A stretch of 64,000 nt of DNA from Amborella trichopoda (GCF_000471905.2 NW_006498549.1:299415-363414); one strand, 5' to 3'; shown: positions 22,263 through 33,928, counted from the stretch's first letter. Notes: generated by a model from the letters alone, not told the origin. Numbers and translations are program-made.

Positions 22263-23149
22263 TTTCACCAAAAGGTAAAACAGTGAAAGAGAGTTTTTTA
22301 GAGAGAGAGACAGGGCTTCCACCAAGAGACTTCTAGAAAGAGTTTCCTGGCCAATACTCGTAGGATACAAGCCTTCAGGAGTTTCTAGCGAGCTTGAGCA
22401 GGTCGTGGGCCTTCGCATTGTGATTGCGAGTGTTTTTTGGAGAGTGCCCCGGCTTTCTGAGTAGGAAAATGAGCTACTCAATGTTTTGCTGAGACATTTT
22501 TGGTGAAACTGCAAGAGTCGGAGTGGTGCTCTGCTGGAACCCCAGTGTTTTTTCGATAGTTCTGTGGTGTTCAACAAGTTGCAGAGAGGTCAGGGGACTC
22601 TAACGGTCTAGTGTTCAGCGACAGGGAAGGAGAAGGCTCTCTGCTCGAAACTCTGTGATTTTTTTGTTTTCAACAGACATGGGAGTGCGAAGAAGGAAGA
22701 AAGGAAACCCGCAAGGTCGTAAGGCAACTTCCACAGGAATTCTAGTGGTTTTACTGTAGCTTGATCACCGGTGGAGGAGAGGGAACATACGAGGATGGGT
22801 TTCTCGGCGAGAAGAGCAAACGCTGGTGAGAAATCGAGGTGTTGTGAACCTGCAACAGTCAGGGAGGAGAAGCTTTGTGAAACAGAAAATAGTCACCCTC
22901 TGCACGTGTGGTGACAGGCCACGTCGCGATTGTCAGGTGGCGTACTCAGATTTTGAGAGACGTGGCATGTCGAAAGTGCGAATAGCTGGAGCACAGGCGA
23001 TGTCAAGTGCTTTACTTCAGCAGACAGCGATAGCCCTAACTTCTTCGCATGAAATTGCTATCTCAGCGTGCTGACGGTGATATCCTGATAGCGTTACACC
23101 TTAAGTTATCAGTCAATGTCCTTGTGAGCGCAGTTTACGTGGCCTCTTA

Positions 23150-26100
23150 GCGTCCTTTGGCAGTGAAGCATTTGTTCTACTGGCCCAGCCTTCAGGTGCT
23201 ATTCCAGGCTTGAAGAACCTCCCACGAGCAAAGGAGCTTGGCACCGATGAATTCACCTGTGAAAACTTGGTGAGAGTTGAGCCAATCTGGCTCACCAAGG
23301 GTTTATGTGAACCAAGGTGGCCTTTGAGCTTCACTTTTGTGAGCGACCCCATCTGGTTTGGGGTGAGAGAAGATAGCGACGACAATTTGAGGGTAGAGAA
23401 AGGGGTAGGCCCCTTGCATTGCCTACACCAGAATATAGCCTCGAACAGGGACTTGCTGACTTTAGGCAAGAGGATGGTGAAAACCACATGCATGAAATTG
23501 TTCTCTGCTGATCTGCGGGTGCAAGAGGAGTACTAGTATTTGAAGGGTTACCCATCATGAACTATAAAAGTGCTAAGCCGTTCAAGGCCACTTTGAGACA
23601 GGCTTCCCTACTAGCCGCCATCCAATGCTCGACGGGCTATTATGATTGTTGCTCAAACAGAGTCAAAGTATTGCTGAAAACTTGAAGTCATGTTAGAAAT
23701 ACGTGGCTATTTGGTCATGGGGAGGTGGGAATATCTCTGATGGACCTGTACTTCATTAGTGGGCTTCTGCTCCTCGGCACTATGTATGACGAGTTTGTAC
23801 CCCCGAACTCAGTCATCTTTGGAGGAAAAATAGTAGGGAAAGAAGCCCCACCGGTCGAGTTTCAAGAACTGTTTGAGATCTACCAGCAACTCTACAATGA
23901 GCTCAAAAGTGGATGGGTCTCCTTCGTCGAATGGATAGCATTTATCTGCGGCGACTGCACAGATGAAGTTGGTTCAGTACCATAGAAGAAGGCGCCCCTA
24001 AAGGAAGCCCCTCCAGTCTTTGAGCTGCAGAAGGAGAATGGGCATATCGTCCTTGTAGCTTACCTAGTACTTTTCTTATCCAAGTTTGCTCTGCCTGGAG
24101 GTGTAGACATCATTTGTCCAGACACGTTCTATATGGAATGTGACATAGCGCAGGGAAAAGAGTATGTACTCGCACAACTACTCCTATGCAACATCAATTA
24201 TGGCCTAAGACCCATTTCTAGGGGGAGACTATATCAAGGAGAGGAAGGAGGGAATGACATAGTAGATGGTGAGGCCTTCCCAAGGGAATTAAAATCCCTT
24301 TCCCAGTCCATTATGTTTATGGCTGGCTCGGAGCTCACTTCCCCAACAGCTCTCTCAAAAATAGGGTGTTGGAAGATACCATGTGCCCATTCCTTTTGAA
24401 GATTATCAGGTAGAGGAAAAATTTCAACACACCTGGTCATGCACGTAGCTTGCTCTATAACAACCATCTTCACATGACCCGACTTGCATTCCATGTCAAA
24501 GGCCTTACAAAGAGTGCATTCATTGATGAGCTGGGCCACCACTTAGACAGTGATTTCATCAGCCCAAAAGAGCTCATGTTTATGCTGAGTGTGAGGGGTG
24601 GAGTCCTTGCCTACCGCACCATCCATAACACGAAGATTGAGGGATACTTCTGTCATCAATTCGCTCAGCAGCATAGGCTAGATCAAGGATGCCCATTCTT
24701 AGTGTTCTTCGAGAAGCGACATAGCAAGGCTGCTCACTAGAAGAAGGACCAGTTGGGAACCCACAGAGAGACTTGGCTCCCAAGGTATATTCGCATTGCT
24801 TAGGCCACATGCTTAGAGGCTACCAAAATCAACAACTAAGTGTTGCAATAGTGCGAGAGACAGAAGCCCATGAATGTTGGTGGCGGATCACCAATAAGGG
24901 GTATTGGGACGTGGACCATCCTTGGAAGGGGGAGAGTTGCCATTGAAGTCAAGGAAACGAGGTAGTGGAAGATGGCGATGACTCCTCCCCTATGGGAGAT
25001 ATTCACTCTTGGCTTCCCTCATGATTGGTGCAAGATTGGGTGACCTCGACAAATTGCCGGAGACAAGTCCATGCCCAGATTTCTCGTTATGGAGAAGTAG
25101 ATCGGGAGTATTTATGAGAATATCTCTGTGATCTTTCAATGGAATGAAGGTTGCAAGGTTCTTGGGTTCAAGATGCGCCCGGTCTAGGACCTGACTGAAC
25201 TCATAGGGAGAGGCCCACATAGCAAGCTAGTCACCAGTTCCTCCAAAATCGGCACCTCCAAGGCTGCTACACCTGAGCAGGTGAAATGGAGGAAGAGGAA
25301 GCGAGCTAGATCAGCGGCTCCCCATGCTCTAGCTAAGAAGGCAACCAAGGCTTGTAGACGTAAGGGGACTAAGATTCCAGTGGTCTGCGAGTCAGAGGAT
25401 AGTTCCTCACCCTCGGCTTCTTCAAAGGACAACATGTCTCCTATCGTTTCAAACTCACCCTTTGCCCTGGAGGATACACCGTCTCCATCTCTTGAACCTT
25501 CTTCTGGCCCTTCAAGGGCTCAGGCTGATGTCTTAGATCCCACTGCCCTGATCGAAATTGTTTCAAACCAGGAAGTGACATCCGTGGCTGAAGGGGAGGG
25601 TCCAGTCTCGATGGAGGTGAACGGGGTTGGTGAGGTCGGCTTTGATGAGACGGTAGAGGCGAAGAGGGCCTTTGGAACTCAAGAGGTTGCTTTGCCTACC
25701 GAGGAAAGGGGAGCTCCAGTAGAGCTTGTGGTCATAGAAGAGGATGAAGCCCCAGGGACTAAAGAGGGCCACTCGAGCAGCAGGAAGTTGCTGCCCCTGT
25801 GATGTAACTGTAGGGGATGAAGAGGTAAGGCATACTCAAGGTCAGACTTTGAGGGCCCAGAGGCGATACCATTGGCTGTAGAGGAGACGATCCCTATGGG
25901 AGAGCCTGTACCTGAAATAGATGTCGTGGACGACAAGGGTGATGAAGAAAAGGAGGAAGGTGTCTAACTTGCCATGGCAGAGATGGCAGTTCGGGAGGAG
26001 GGAGAAGGAGTTGGCCCTGTAGGGTCTGAGGCTGCTTCGGAACATGCTGCGACTGCAACAAAAAATGAGGGCCAAGGAGAGGAGGTTGGCCTTGGAGGGA

Positions 26101-26816
26101 TCAAGCTTACTATTGATGAGGCTGACAAGCTAAGTGAGGAGGCTGCGAGGGCCGACCAGGTTGAAATTATGGCCCCCTCTGAACCTACAACTAGTGAGAG
26201 CCTGGGCTGATACTCCTTTTTTCACAGTGGCCTCAACAACACTGCCTAAGCCTAGCTTGAGTGGGATGGGATGTCCAACATAATGATGAACGTGCTTCCT
26301 TTAGGCATGCAAAGGCTAAAGGAACTTGATGGTGCAATCTAACAGTTGAGGCAGGTCGCCATTACAGGGGGAGTACCAAAGATCATCCCTTACTTTGTTG
26401 GTGTCGTAAATGAACTAGAAGGGTGAAGAACAAAGGCCTTGCATACGCAACAACTAGAAAGCTCGCAGTTACCCCCTTTGGAGTCCTCACTTTTGCGCAA
26501 CCGCAAACTAGTAGAAACCCAATTAAAGAAGAAGGATGTTGCAGTCTCCCTGGGATCCAACCTTGCTGAAGAGGTAGTTGCCCGCCACAATAAGGTGATG
26601 ACCCTGAAGGCGGAGATATTACAGCTGACGCAACATCTTGACAAGTTGGAGAAGGAGACTGTGACTTGGGAAGCGAAGGACAAGATGCTTGTTGATAATA
26701 TTTTGGCTCTCGAGTATTCCTTGGGAGAAGGGACCGCCTTGATGGAGCATGAAGCGAAGCTGGTGGCAGAGTTGAGGGGAGAAATCGAGCGGGCAAAGGT
26801 ATCAGCTGCAACATAA
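23150..26816 (+). pseudogene. Plant-mobile-domain-like frame of a Ty3/gypsy element
   Basis: The 5' part (23240-23420) contains EPRWPLSFTFVSDP, conserved at 53230-53290. The middle (23700-24740) has the look of a plant mobile domain (the domain of MAIN/MAIL1 proteins, also known from MuDR and Ty3/gypsy elements): ISLMDLYFISGLLLLG, then ELMFMLSVRGGVLAYRT and FAQQHRLDQGCP. A basic patch (KWRKRKRARSAA), an acidic Ser/Pro-rich linker (25280-25800) and a heptad-like coiled coil (26439-26816) follow. It runs opposite to family-B gag at 28380-29727. Extra sense or antisense frames near the 3' end are known in Tat-lineage elements. Broken; function unknown. Confidence 0.6.
26439..26816 (+). pseudogene. 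Coiled-coil C-terminal part of the antisense frame
   Basis: An open 125-residue stretch rich in Leu, Glu and Lys, with heptad-like spacing (LKAEILQLTQHLDKLEKE, and later VAELRGEIERAK), ends at a stop at 26816. An A/T-rich tail with AATGAAATAG follows, as in a 3' untranslated region. Coiled coils often mediate self-association; here that is inference. Confidence 0.55.
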
Positions 26817-27200
26817 AAGGGGAAGATCAATGAAGCAATTGATTGATTTTGACGATGCCTTCTTTCTCTTTTCTTGTCATTTCTTCTTATTTTAAAAAAG
26901 AAGCTTGTAATATTCTCTTTGATGAATGAAATAGTTATTTTCTCTTTCTTTGTGAGGCATGTCCTTTACTCTTCCTTCTCTTTCTGATTACTTCTACCCG
27001 TTTACTGTGTGAGACAAAAAAGGATAGCCCACTCCTTGCTTCGTCTTTTGACTGCATGCCATGTCCTCGAACGGGGGTACAGTTTCTTTCTCACCCATAT
27101 CTTAGGCTCATTTTCCCTTTGCTGGATGGCACTTTCAAGGTCTACACCATGTGGGAGGAGGCCTCTTTGGAATGGGAGCTTGAAGTTGGCTCGATCTTGG

Positions 27201-27698
27201 CTCTTCAAGGCAATGCTCCAACAAGGTCTCGTTACTCCCAAACCCTCTAGGAAACCAAGGCGTCTTGCCCAAGCTATCGAAAATCTCTAGTGCCCATATC
27301 ACCAGGTACGAGGCCACGAGCTAAGGGAATGCTCTGGCTTCAAAGCTGTAGTCGCGAAAAAGGTGCAAAAAGGTCATATTGTTTGTGCCGTCCACCTAGA
27401 ACATTTCCAAGCCACCACTCCCATCCAAAAGGAAGTGTCGATACGAGTCCCCTACGAGGATACCCTAGACCCTTCTGAGCCCTCAACCTCTCAGGCATGG
27501 GAAGTCTACCATAGATGAAGCAAGCTCAAATCCCTAAAGAGTGAGGCAGTCCACCAAGCCAGGGCTACTCATCATCGCATCATGATGGAACATTCACCTC
27601 CCAAGGGATCCAAAAGGAGACGGCACCCAGGTCGTCTCGCCGAAGAAACCACATCCCTCAACCACCAGAAGAATTTCTTGGGCCCCTTCCTCCACTGC
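27201..27698 (+). repeat. Long inverted repeat, left arm (gag fragment, +)
   Basis: Reverse complement of 28172-28677, about 93% alike by eye, from CTCTTCAAGGCAATGCTCC to CCTTCCTCCACTGC. It contains the family-B gag zinc-binding text (YHQVRGHELRECSGF) in plus orientation. The arms are separated by a 473-bp loop with an 80-bp tandem repeat. Confidence 0.9.
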
Positions 27699-27750
27699 CA
27701 ACCTTGCAGGATTTCATCCCAGGCACAACTAACATTATCCCATTGTCCAA

Positions 27751-28085
27751 TAAGATGATGACGTTAAAAGCACCCTCCATTGGTCGGAGCCGGGGCAAGA
27801 CCTAAAATACCCTCTGCACTCGTCCAATACGGGTGACGATGTTAAAAGCATCCCCCAACATTCGGAGCTTAGGTAAGACCTAAAATACCCCCTACACTCA
27901 TCCAATATGGGTGATGATGTTAAAAGTACCCCCCAAGGGTCATAGTTAGGGAAAGACCTAAAATACCCCCTGCATTCATCCAATATGAGTGATGATGTTA
28001 AAAGCAACCCCCAACGGTCGGACTCGGGGCAAGACCTAAAATCCCCCCAGCACACATCCAATTTTGGTGACGACGTCAAAATCTT
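27751..28085 (+). repeat. 80-bp tandem repeat in the inverted-repeat loop
   Basis: About 4.2 units starting near 27751, 27831, 27911, 27990 and 28069, each with GATGTTAAAAGCA, CAAGACCTAAAATACCCCC and CATCCAATATGG. The plus frame reads like a repeated linker (GDDVKSNPQRSDSGQDLK). A shorter matching stretch lies at 55480-55590 on the minus strand, in the gag-protease linker of the other family-B copy. Confidence 0.9.
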
Positions 28086-28171
28086 CCCAAAGCATTATAA
28101 CTCGTCTTATTCTCCTCCCTCCTCTTCTATTTCTTTCGCAGGTGTAGCTCGACAGTGCGTAGACTGTCTTA

Positions 28172-28677
28172 GCAGTGGAGGAAGGGGCCCAAGAAATTCT
28201 TCCTCAACTGGTGGTTGAGGGATGTGGTTTCTTCGGTGAGCCGACCTGGGTGCCGTCTCCTTTTGGATCCCTTCGGAGGTGAATGTTTCGTCATGATGGG
28301 CTGATGAGTAGCCCTGGCTTGGCGGACTGCCTCACGCTTTAGGGATTTGAGCTTGCTTCATCCATGGTAGACTTCCCATGCCTAAGAGGTTGAGGGCTCA
28401 GAAGGGTCTAGGGTATCCTCGTAGGGGACTCGTATCGACACTTCCTTTTGGATGGGAGTGGTGGCTTGGAAATGCTCTAGGTGGACGGCACAAACAATAT
28501 GACCTTTTTGCACCTTTTTCGGGACTACAGCTTTGAAGCCAGAGCATTCCCTTAGCTCGTGGCCTCGTACCTGGTGATATGAGCACCAGAGATTTTCGGT
28601 AGCCTGGGCTAGACGCCTAGATTGCCTGGAGGGTTTGGGAGTAACGAGACCTTGTTGGAGCATTGCCTCGAAGAGGT
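28172..28677 (-). repeat. Long inverted repeat, right arm (gag fragment, -)
   Basis: Partner of 27201-27698. It carries the gag text in the same orientation as the rest of the minus-strand gag at 28700-29727, so the left arm is the inverted copy. Confidence 0.9.
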
Positions 28678-29727
28678 CCTGTAGAGGGTTAGGCTCAGCA
28701 CTTTCCTGAGCTTGTGCCGAGATATCTTCTTGCGCTAGTGGAGGGGGATCAGAGGGTGAGTTCTTGGGTTATCATGAACTTCTTAGCATTGCTGCATCTT
28801 CTTTACCAGGATCTCGTGAAAGCCAGTGCATTCACTCAGGTCATGACCTCGTATCAGATGATACAGACACCAGAGGTTCTCAGTTTCTGGGGGTGGCAAC
28901 TTGGGCTGCCCTGCTGGCTTTGGCATGATGAGACCTTCTTCAAGCATAATGGAGAATAGTGCACGGAGAATGGTGGGTGCTTCGTCATCCTCTTAGATTG
29001 TCACTATGTGGGAGGCCTCAGTTGCCTTGAATGCTTTCTTTAACTCTTCGAGTTGTATCTGGCCTTTGCTGACGAGGGCTTCAATAATGTCCTTGAGCAT
29101 ATAACATTCTTGAGTGGGGTGGCCTACTCTTCTGTGATAGGCACAATATTTCTCATGTGTTTCATGTCCCGCCTGCTCTGGGGATTTGACTTCCGTCAGT
29201 TGGATCATGTTCTACTCCAACAGTAATCAAAGCAACGCAAGGACCCACTCCTTCTTGAAGCGGTACACCTTGTTCTGGTGCTGGACCCAGTAGCCACTTC
29301 GATTTAGATTTTTAAGGGACGGGACCTTGTTATAGGACTACTGTGCTGCTTGTACCTTTGTCGCGACTACCGCTTTAGAGAGGTCCAAGGATTGAGGGGC
29401 AGCTTTCTTAGTATCAATCATGATAACGGCCGCTCTAATCACCCCTTTTTGCTGGTTGCCTCGATTGTTGGAGCGAGAATTGCTATTTCCCCGACCCTTT
29501 TTTGAATTAGAGGGTTGTTGACGGGATCCTCAATGGTGCTTGGATAGACCTTCAATACGAACTTCTTTAGAGATGATCTCTGACATGGAGGTTGGATTGG
29601 AAGCCTTGACTTGTAGAGCGATCTCAAGCAGCATATTTCTTATGCAGGTTTGAACCGCCTCTTTTTCAGTTATGGGAGTGGCGTGATAGGTTGCCAACTC
29701 TCTCGATCGAGCAATGAACTTGTTCAC
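28380..29727 (-). pseudogene. Family-B gag with three CHHC zinc-binding modules
   Basis: Read on the minus strand: a capsid piece (FIARSRELATYH, KEAVQTCIRNM; 29530-29727) that matches the gag at 56690-57058, then YCAYHRRVGHPTQECYML (about 29130-29160), WCLYHLIRGHDLSEC (about 28840-28880) and WCSYHQVRGHELREC (about 28550-28580). Each has the spacing C-X2-H-X4-H-X4-C, a variant known from Tat-lineage gag. Three such modules in a row are unusual. Gag would build the particle and bind RNA. Broken. Confidence 0.75.
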
Positions 29728-30020
29728 TAGTTAAGTGCCTCGATCTCGCCCTCTGGATCTAGATGATCTGGCAGCACGAGTCTCGGGTTTTTAGGCAACT
29801 CGACACTTGGGATCGCTCTCTTAGGAACCTTCCTCAAGAACAAGGGCAGGTATACCAACTGATGAGAGAGGAATTTAAGGTGGGTTCGGAACTTACTCGA
29901 GCGGGCTCGTGTGGGTGCCCTCTTAGATCATGACGGAAAGCCCCCCAGCTGCTTTAGCTGGTTCGCAATCGCCTCCCTTGACCAGTGATTACCTTGTTTT
30001 CTACACAACATTATCACGGT
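29725..30020 (-). mobile_element. Family-B LTR tail fragment
   Basis: Matches 45557-45850 (-) and 12370-12665 (+), including CCCCCCAG, the CTCTCTCATC..TTGGTA phrase and a GGGCGAGATCGAGGCAC end. It lies at the upstream side of the gag piece in the minus direction, as expected for a 5' LTR remnant, but abuts the middle of gag. Confidence 0.7.
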
Positions 30021-31389
30021 TAACTTGCAGTACAAGTGGGCTGAAGGACCCAGCCTTATCTTAGGGCAATGCACATTCATAAGGAAGGACTATGAAGTGG
30101 ACGAGACTAGCATGATAAGGGGACGAGACTAGCATGATAAGGGGACGAGACTAGCATGATAGCTGGACCAGTAACAGACTCAGAGTGGTAGCAAGACAGG
30201 CATGGTACTCAAGACCAATACGACAATAATACTATTCAAAACCAAGGTCGATATGACTGTCCTAATCTGGTGTCGCAGTGATATAGGCATGGTACTCAGG
30301 ACCAACACGATAGCAATACTGCTTGACAGCAAGATCGCTATGGTAGCTACCACGGTGGGCTATAGGTCAGAGGTGTAACAAGAAATGATTGAGCCTGGTA
30401 GTACGGCTGGGTAGATGGATAATAAAGTGGCGCAAGAGCTAAGTAGGCTGCCTATGGGTGATAGTATAGAACTGAGGCATCCAGAAAAGACTACATCGGT
30501 GGGTGATGGTGTGAAGCCTGAGGTGGGTCAAGCCTGGATGGAAGGTTACAAGGTAGATGGTTTTCTGGTTGAGCTGGCCCGACAAGAGATTAAGGTAAGA
30601 TGGTTTGGCGAGGCCAGCTTGCCAATAGGGTGGAATAGACCTGATTGTGTTGGTTAAGGCCAGAAGAGGTCCCCTGGCCTTGACTCAGACTCCTACCTGA
30701 GGCGCGAGATATGTCATGGGGTTTAACAAAGCCAGTGTGTTGAAAGAAGGCTCTGACCTAGGGCTGATCCCTAAGATGTTTGGTAGACAATAACTCATAA
30801 AAATTAAAGTTGTGGTCAAGGTCATGCCTTAGTAGCATGGGGTGCATACCAGCACTATATGAGTTGTGGTGGCTCGGGTTCTGACTCTTACAGCCTCTAG
30901 ATTGGGTCTTAGACGGGCCCCAACCCTATTGACCTAAATTTTTTTCCTGAGAGTGTTGACATTGTACCAGCTGATAACTATATTTAGATGGCGGTTGGGC
31001 ACCAATAGTAACCCAGTTCGAGTCAACTGACCTAAGGGATTTAGGGTTTTAACTTTCGACTACCTTGGTCATGTCAACTTAATTTTTTACAATACTCTGG
31101 ATCTTGCAGGTTAGCTTGCCTGATGAGTTTATCATTTGGGTTGTTATGGACCTTACTAACTTGGTGGCCCCTAGTTCCTGCTATGAGAAGGATAACTGAT
31201 AGCCTGGAAACCTTGGTGACCAGATGTGGCTCCATGTGGGTTCCGATTAGACTTACTATCATGGGTCTTATGATTTGGGGATGCACCTTAGTGATGCCGC
31301 CAAGACTGACCTAGCTCCTTAAACCAATGATGGAAAGTGTTAAATCGCATATTGATCAGGTCTGGAGCCATAACTCTTGGATAAAAGGT
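30021..31389. other. Unassigned sequence with a 22-bp triplicate
   Basis: I see no gene. A 22-bp unit, GGACGAGACTAGCATGATAAGG, would run three times from 30099 to 30164; it is near perfect, so it is recent. Degenerate repeats with GGCATGGTACTCA follow (30190-30330). A plus frame of 80 residues at 30415 resembles nothing I know. It is probably old LTR-element interior. Confidence 0.4.
30099..30164 (+). repeat. 22-bp unit, three copies
   Basis: Each unit holds GACGAGACTAGCATGATA. The first two are identical and the third differs only at its end, much less decayed than the sequence around it. Confidence 0.9.
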
Positions 31390-31890
31390 TGAACCTCACT
31401 TAGAATGTACCTGGACTTAATTTGAACCTAGATCTATAGCTTAAGACCAGCCTATGCTTAGAACTTGGGCCTTAACCTAGAGTAGGCCTAGCCTAGACTC
31501 TGGACTGGACTAAGCCTTAAATATGGACCTAAGTGTGGGTCCAGGTTTAGACCTTTAGATTTAGACCTAGGGTTAGAGACCTAGACCTAACCAAGACTCA
31601 AACTTAACTAGGCTTAGATTCAAACCTTACTAGACCAACGCTCAAACCCAGGTGAACCTAAATTCAAACCTCACTTGCCTAGACTTGGACTTAGCTAGAC
31701 CCAGACTCGAACTTGGCTAGACTTAGACTTGGACATGGATCTAGATTTGCACTTAGTTTACAACCTTAACTCAAACCTAGGTACACCTAGACTAGAAACT
31801 GGATGGATCAAGACTTACAATGGGCTAGACCTTACTTGAATTTGATTAGACTTAGACTCGAGCCTAGCTTAGTCCTAGACTTGAACTATC
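31390..31890 (+). repeat. Degenerate CTAGACTTGGA-type minisatellite
   Basis: About 500 bp made of CTAGACTT, TTAGACCTAG, CTCAAACCT and CTTGGACTT words at roughly 10-14 bp spacing, with many variants. The base pattern changes sharply at its right edge to A/T-rich DNA. Confidence 0.7.
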
Positions 31891-33780
31891 TCAAATCAAG
31901 GCACATGAAAAACGTTTGAAAACAATTTTTCCTAGGACTTTATGTATGCTAGATCTGGCCATGAAGTCTTAACTAAAGAAAAAGCTAAAAACTCGGATAC
32001 GTTTGATGGGTACCCATATAAGGCTTATCTATAATTCACGTGCGAGAGGTTTAGCTTTATTATTGTGGGTTTGTTTTATGGTCAGGAGTTCCACAAAGGG
32101 GTACACGCTTATTTTCTAGCATACTACCAATTGTCCCGCTACAAAACTAGATGGTCGCACAACTTTAACTTCAGTATAGGGGTTCAAAAAATTTGAAAAC
32201 TTTGTTGGTTATATCAGAACGTGTGTGGTAAATGTGTGGTAAATCAACAATAGTGGTGGATATAAGTGGTATGATCAAGTAGGCACATGCACTCAGTGTA
32301 TTCTACTAATGCAAAAGATAAAGATATATTAGGGAAAGATAAGGATGAAAAGTCTAAATCTAAACAGATAAAAGCAACACAAACAAATAAAGATTTAAAC
32401 TAATCTAATAGGACGAAGATTTAACAAATAGATAAGGAGCTAAAGCATAATTTAATGGGAAAATAAGGATAAAGCAAACACAAGGAATTAAAGCTTAACC
32501 TATCTCATGTAAAGATAAAACAGAAGATAAAGAATTTAAAATCTAATATATTTATATATAAGAGAAAACAAGAGATAAAAAATTTAAAAATGTCAAAATT
32601 TAACTGGCAAGACAAGGATAATTTAAACATAAGGAATTAAAACTTAATCTATGTCAAATAAAAATAAAACAAGAGATAAATAACTTAAAGGCTGCAATTT
32701 CTATAAGGAAGCAGCCTTAAACAATCCAATTAAGGTGCACTTAAAATTTTATCATAACATGTAATTTTGTTATAAAAAATTCTTAATATTATCTTAAAAT
32801 AAATTTTCATACCTAATTAGAAAATTTTCAATTCCAAAAATGGTTAAAATCAAGTATATCTATAAATATATGAAAATCATGAAAATGGACGGTCTAGATA
32901 ATGTGATGCAAGATGCACTATTTTCGGGACTCAAAAATATTTTTTATTTTTTTCATACTCATACATCTCAATGTCAAGATGATTGATTAGAGGGTTCATT
33001 CAACATTAAAACAATATTTCTGATAGATTTTTGAGGTGCATCTGTGATTCTATATTTTAAGATAGCAACCTTATATAAACTCTTCCCTAACTTAAAAATC
33101 TAATCTATTTACATATAAAGAGAAAAGCAGGAGATAAGAAATTTAAACACATAATCTACTTATCTTTTCTTTTAATTTTTTCTCTCTTATTTTATTATGG
33201 AAAACAAGATGGATTAAAAAAGAAAAGCAATTTTTTAGCAAAAGACATTTTTTTCTTTTTCAAACAAAGATGGGTTTAAAAAGTTTTTTTTTTATAAGTA
33301 AAATATTTTTGTTTTATCAAAATAAAAGTGGCCTCACAAGTAATAATTAAATTTTTCTAGAAATTGTTTTTTGAAACAAAGAATCTTATTTAAAAAAATA
33401 AAAAATAATAAAAAATAATAAAAATAATTTAAAATAGTTTTTTTTTTGTTTTTTTTCGAAAATGAAAAGGGATAACAAACCATTTTTTTATTTTCAAATT
33501 TTTAGTTTGAAAATCAAAGTGGCCTCAAAAGGGATAGTTAATGTTTTTCTAGAAAAAATTTATTTTTTATTTTTATTTTTTTTGAAACAAAGAGGCTTCT
33601 TTAAAAAAAAAAATATTTTCTTGCTTTTAATTTTTGCCAAAAATGAAAAGGTCCAAAAGCGTTTTCTTTCTTCAAAGTAAATATGTTTCCTAATTATTTT
33701 CTTCGAAAGGTGCCTCTCAAGACAAACTTTGGGGCTTTTTTTTTATGAAAAATAAAATCTGAAAATTTCATGATGCATTT
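31891..33780. other. A/T-rich block with degenerate direct repeats
   Basis: Strongly A-rich on the plus strand to 33100, with a repeated phrase like GATAAAACAAGAGATAAA and GGAATTAAAACTTAA (about 150-bp spacing). From 33200 it carries T/A homopolymer runs and a ~190-bp direct repeat (AGTGGCCTCA, TTTTTCTAGAAA, TTTGAAACAAAGA at 33330 and 33520). It may be the long untranslated leader of a minus-strand Tat-like element whose primer site lies at 33815. No gene seen. Confidence 0.45.
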
Positions 33781-33814
33781 AAACCTCTAAATATATAGAT
33801 CTGAAGCTCGAGGA

Positions 33815-33832
33815 CCCCATGGTGAGCGCCAA
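33815..33832 (-). other. Primer-binding-site-like sequence, Tat type
   Basis: On the minus strand this reads TTGGCGCTCACCATGGGG, close to the TTGGCGCCCACCGTGGGG primer site typical of Tat-lineage gypsy elements. The sequence just before it ends in AAACA, a possible LTR end (33838-33928, -). It implies a minus-strand element whose leader runs to the left. Confidence 0.5.
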
Positions 33833-33928
33833 GATGTTTAGGCACGAATTTGGATTGAACTCAGAGCAAGATCCACTCAAGTCTCTTGCTGAGCGGGTTA
33901 ATTTTAGAAATTAATAGAGATAGTGGGG

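Larger units (their letters stand above)
20234..23149 (+). mobile_element. Family-B X module, forward, part 2
   Basis: Continues from 5322 and is colinear with about 51240-53060: GGGTCGCCATGTAGGTG, then repeats with GACTCC and GGGGATA phrases, another 35-bp array, a promoter-like block and a leader. It lies upstream of the plant-mobile-domain-like frame and on the strand opposite to the gag of the same family. Degenerate direct repeats of about 80 bp lie at 20925-21100 (GTACACCT...TTTGTAGAGGC). Confidence 0.6.
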
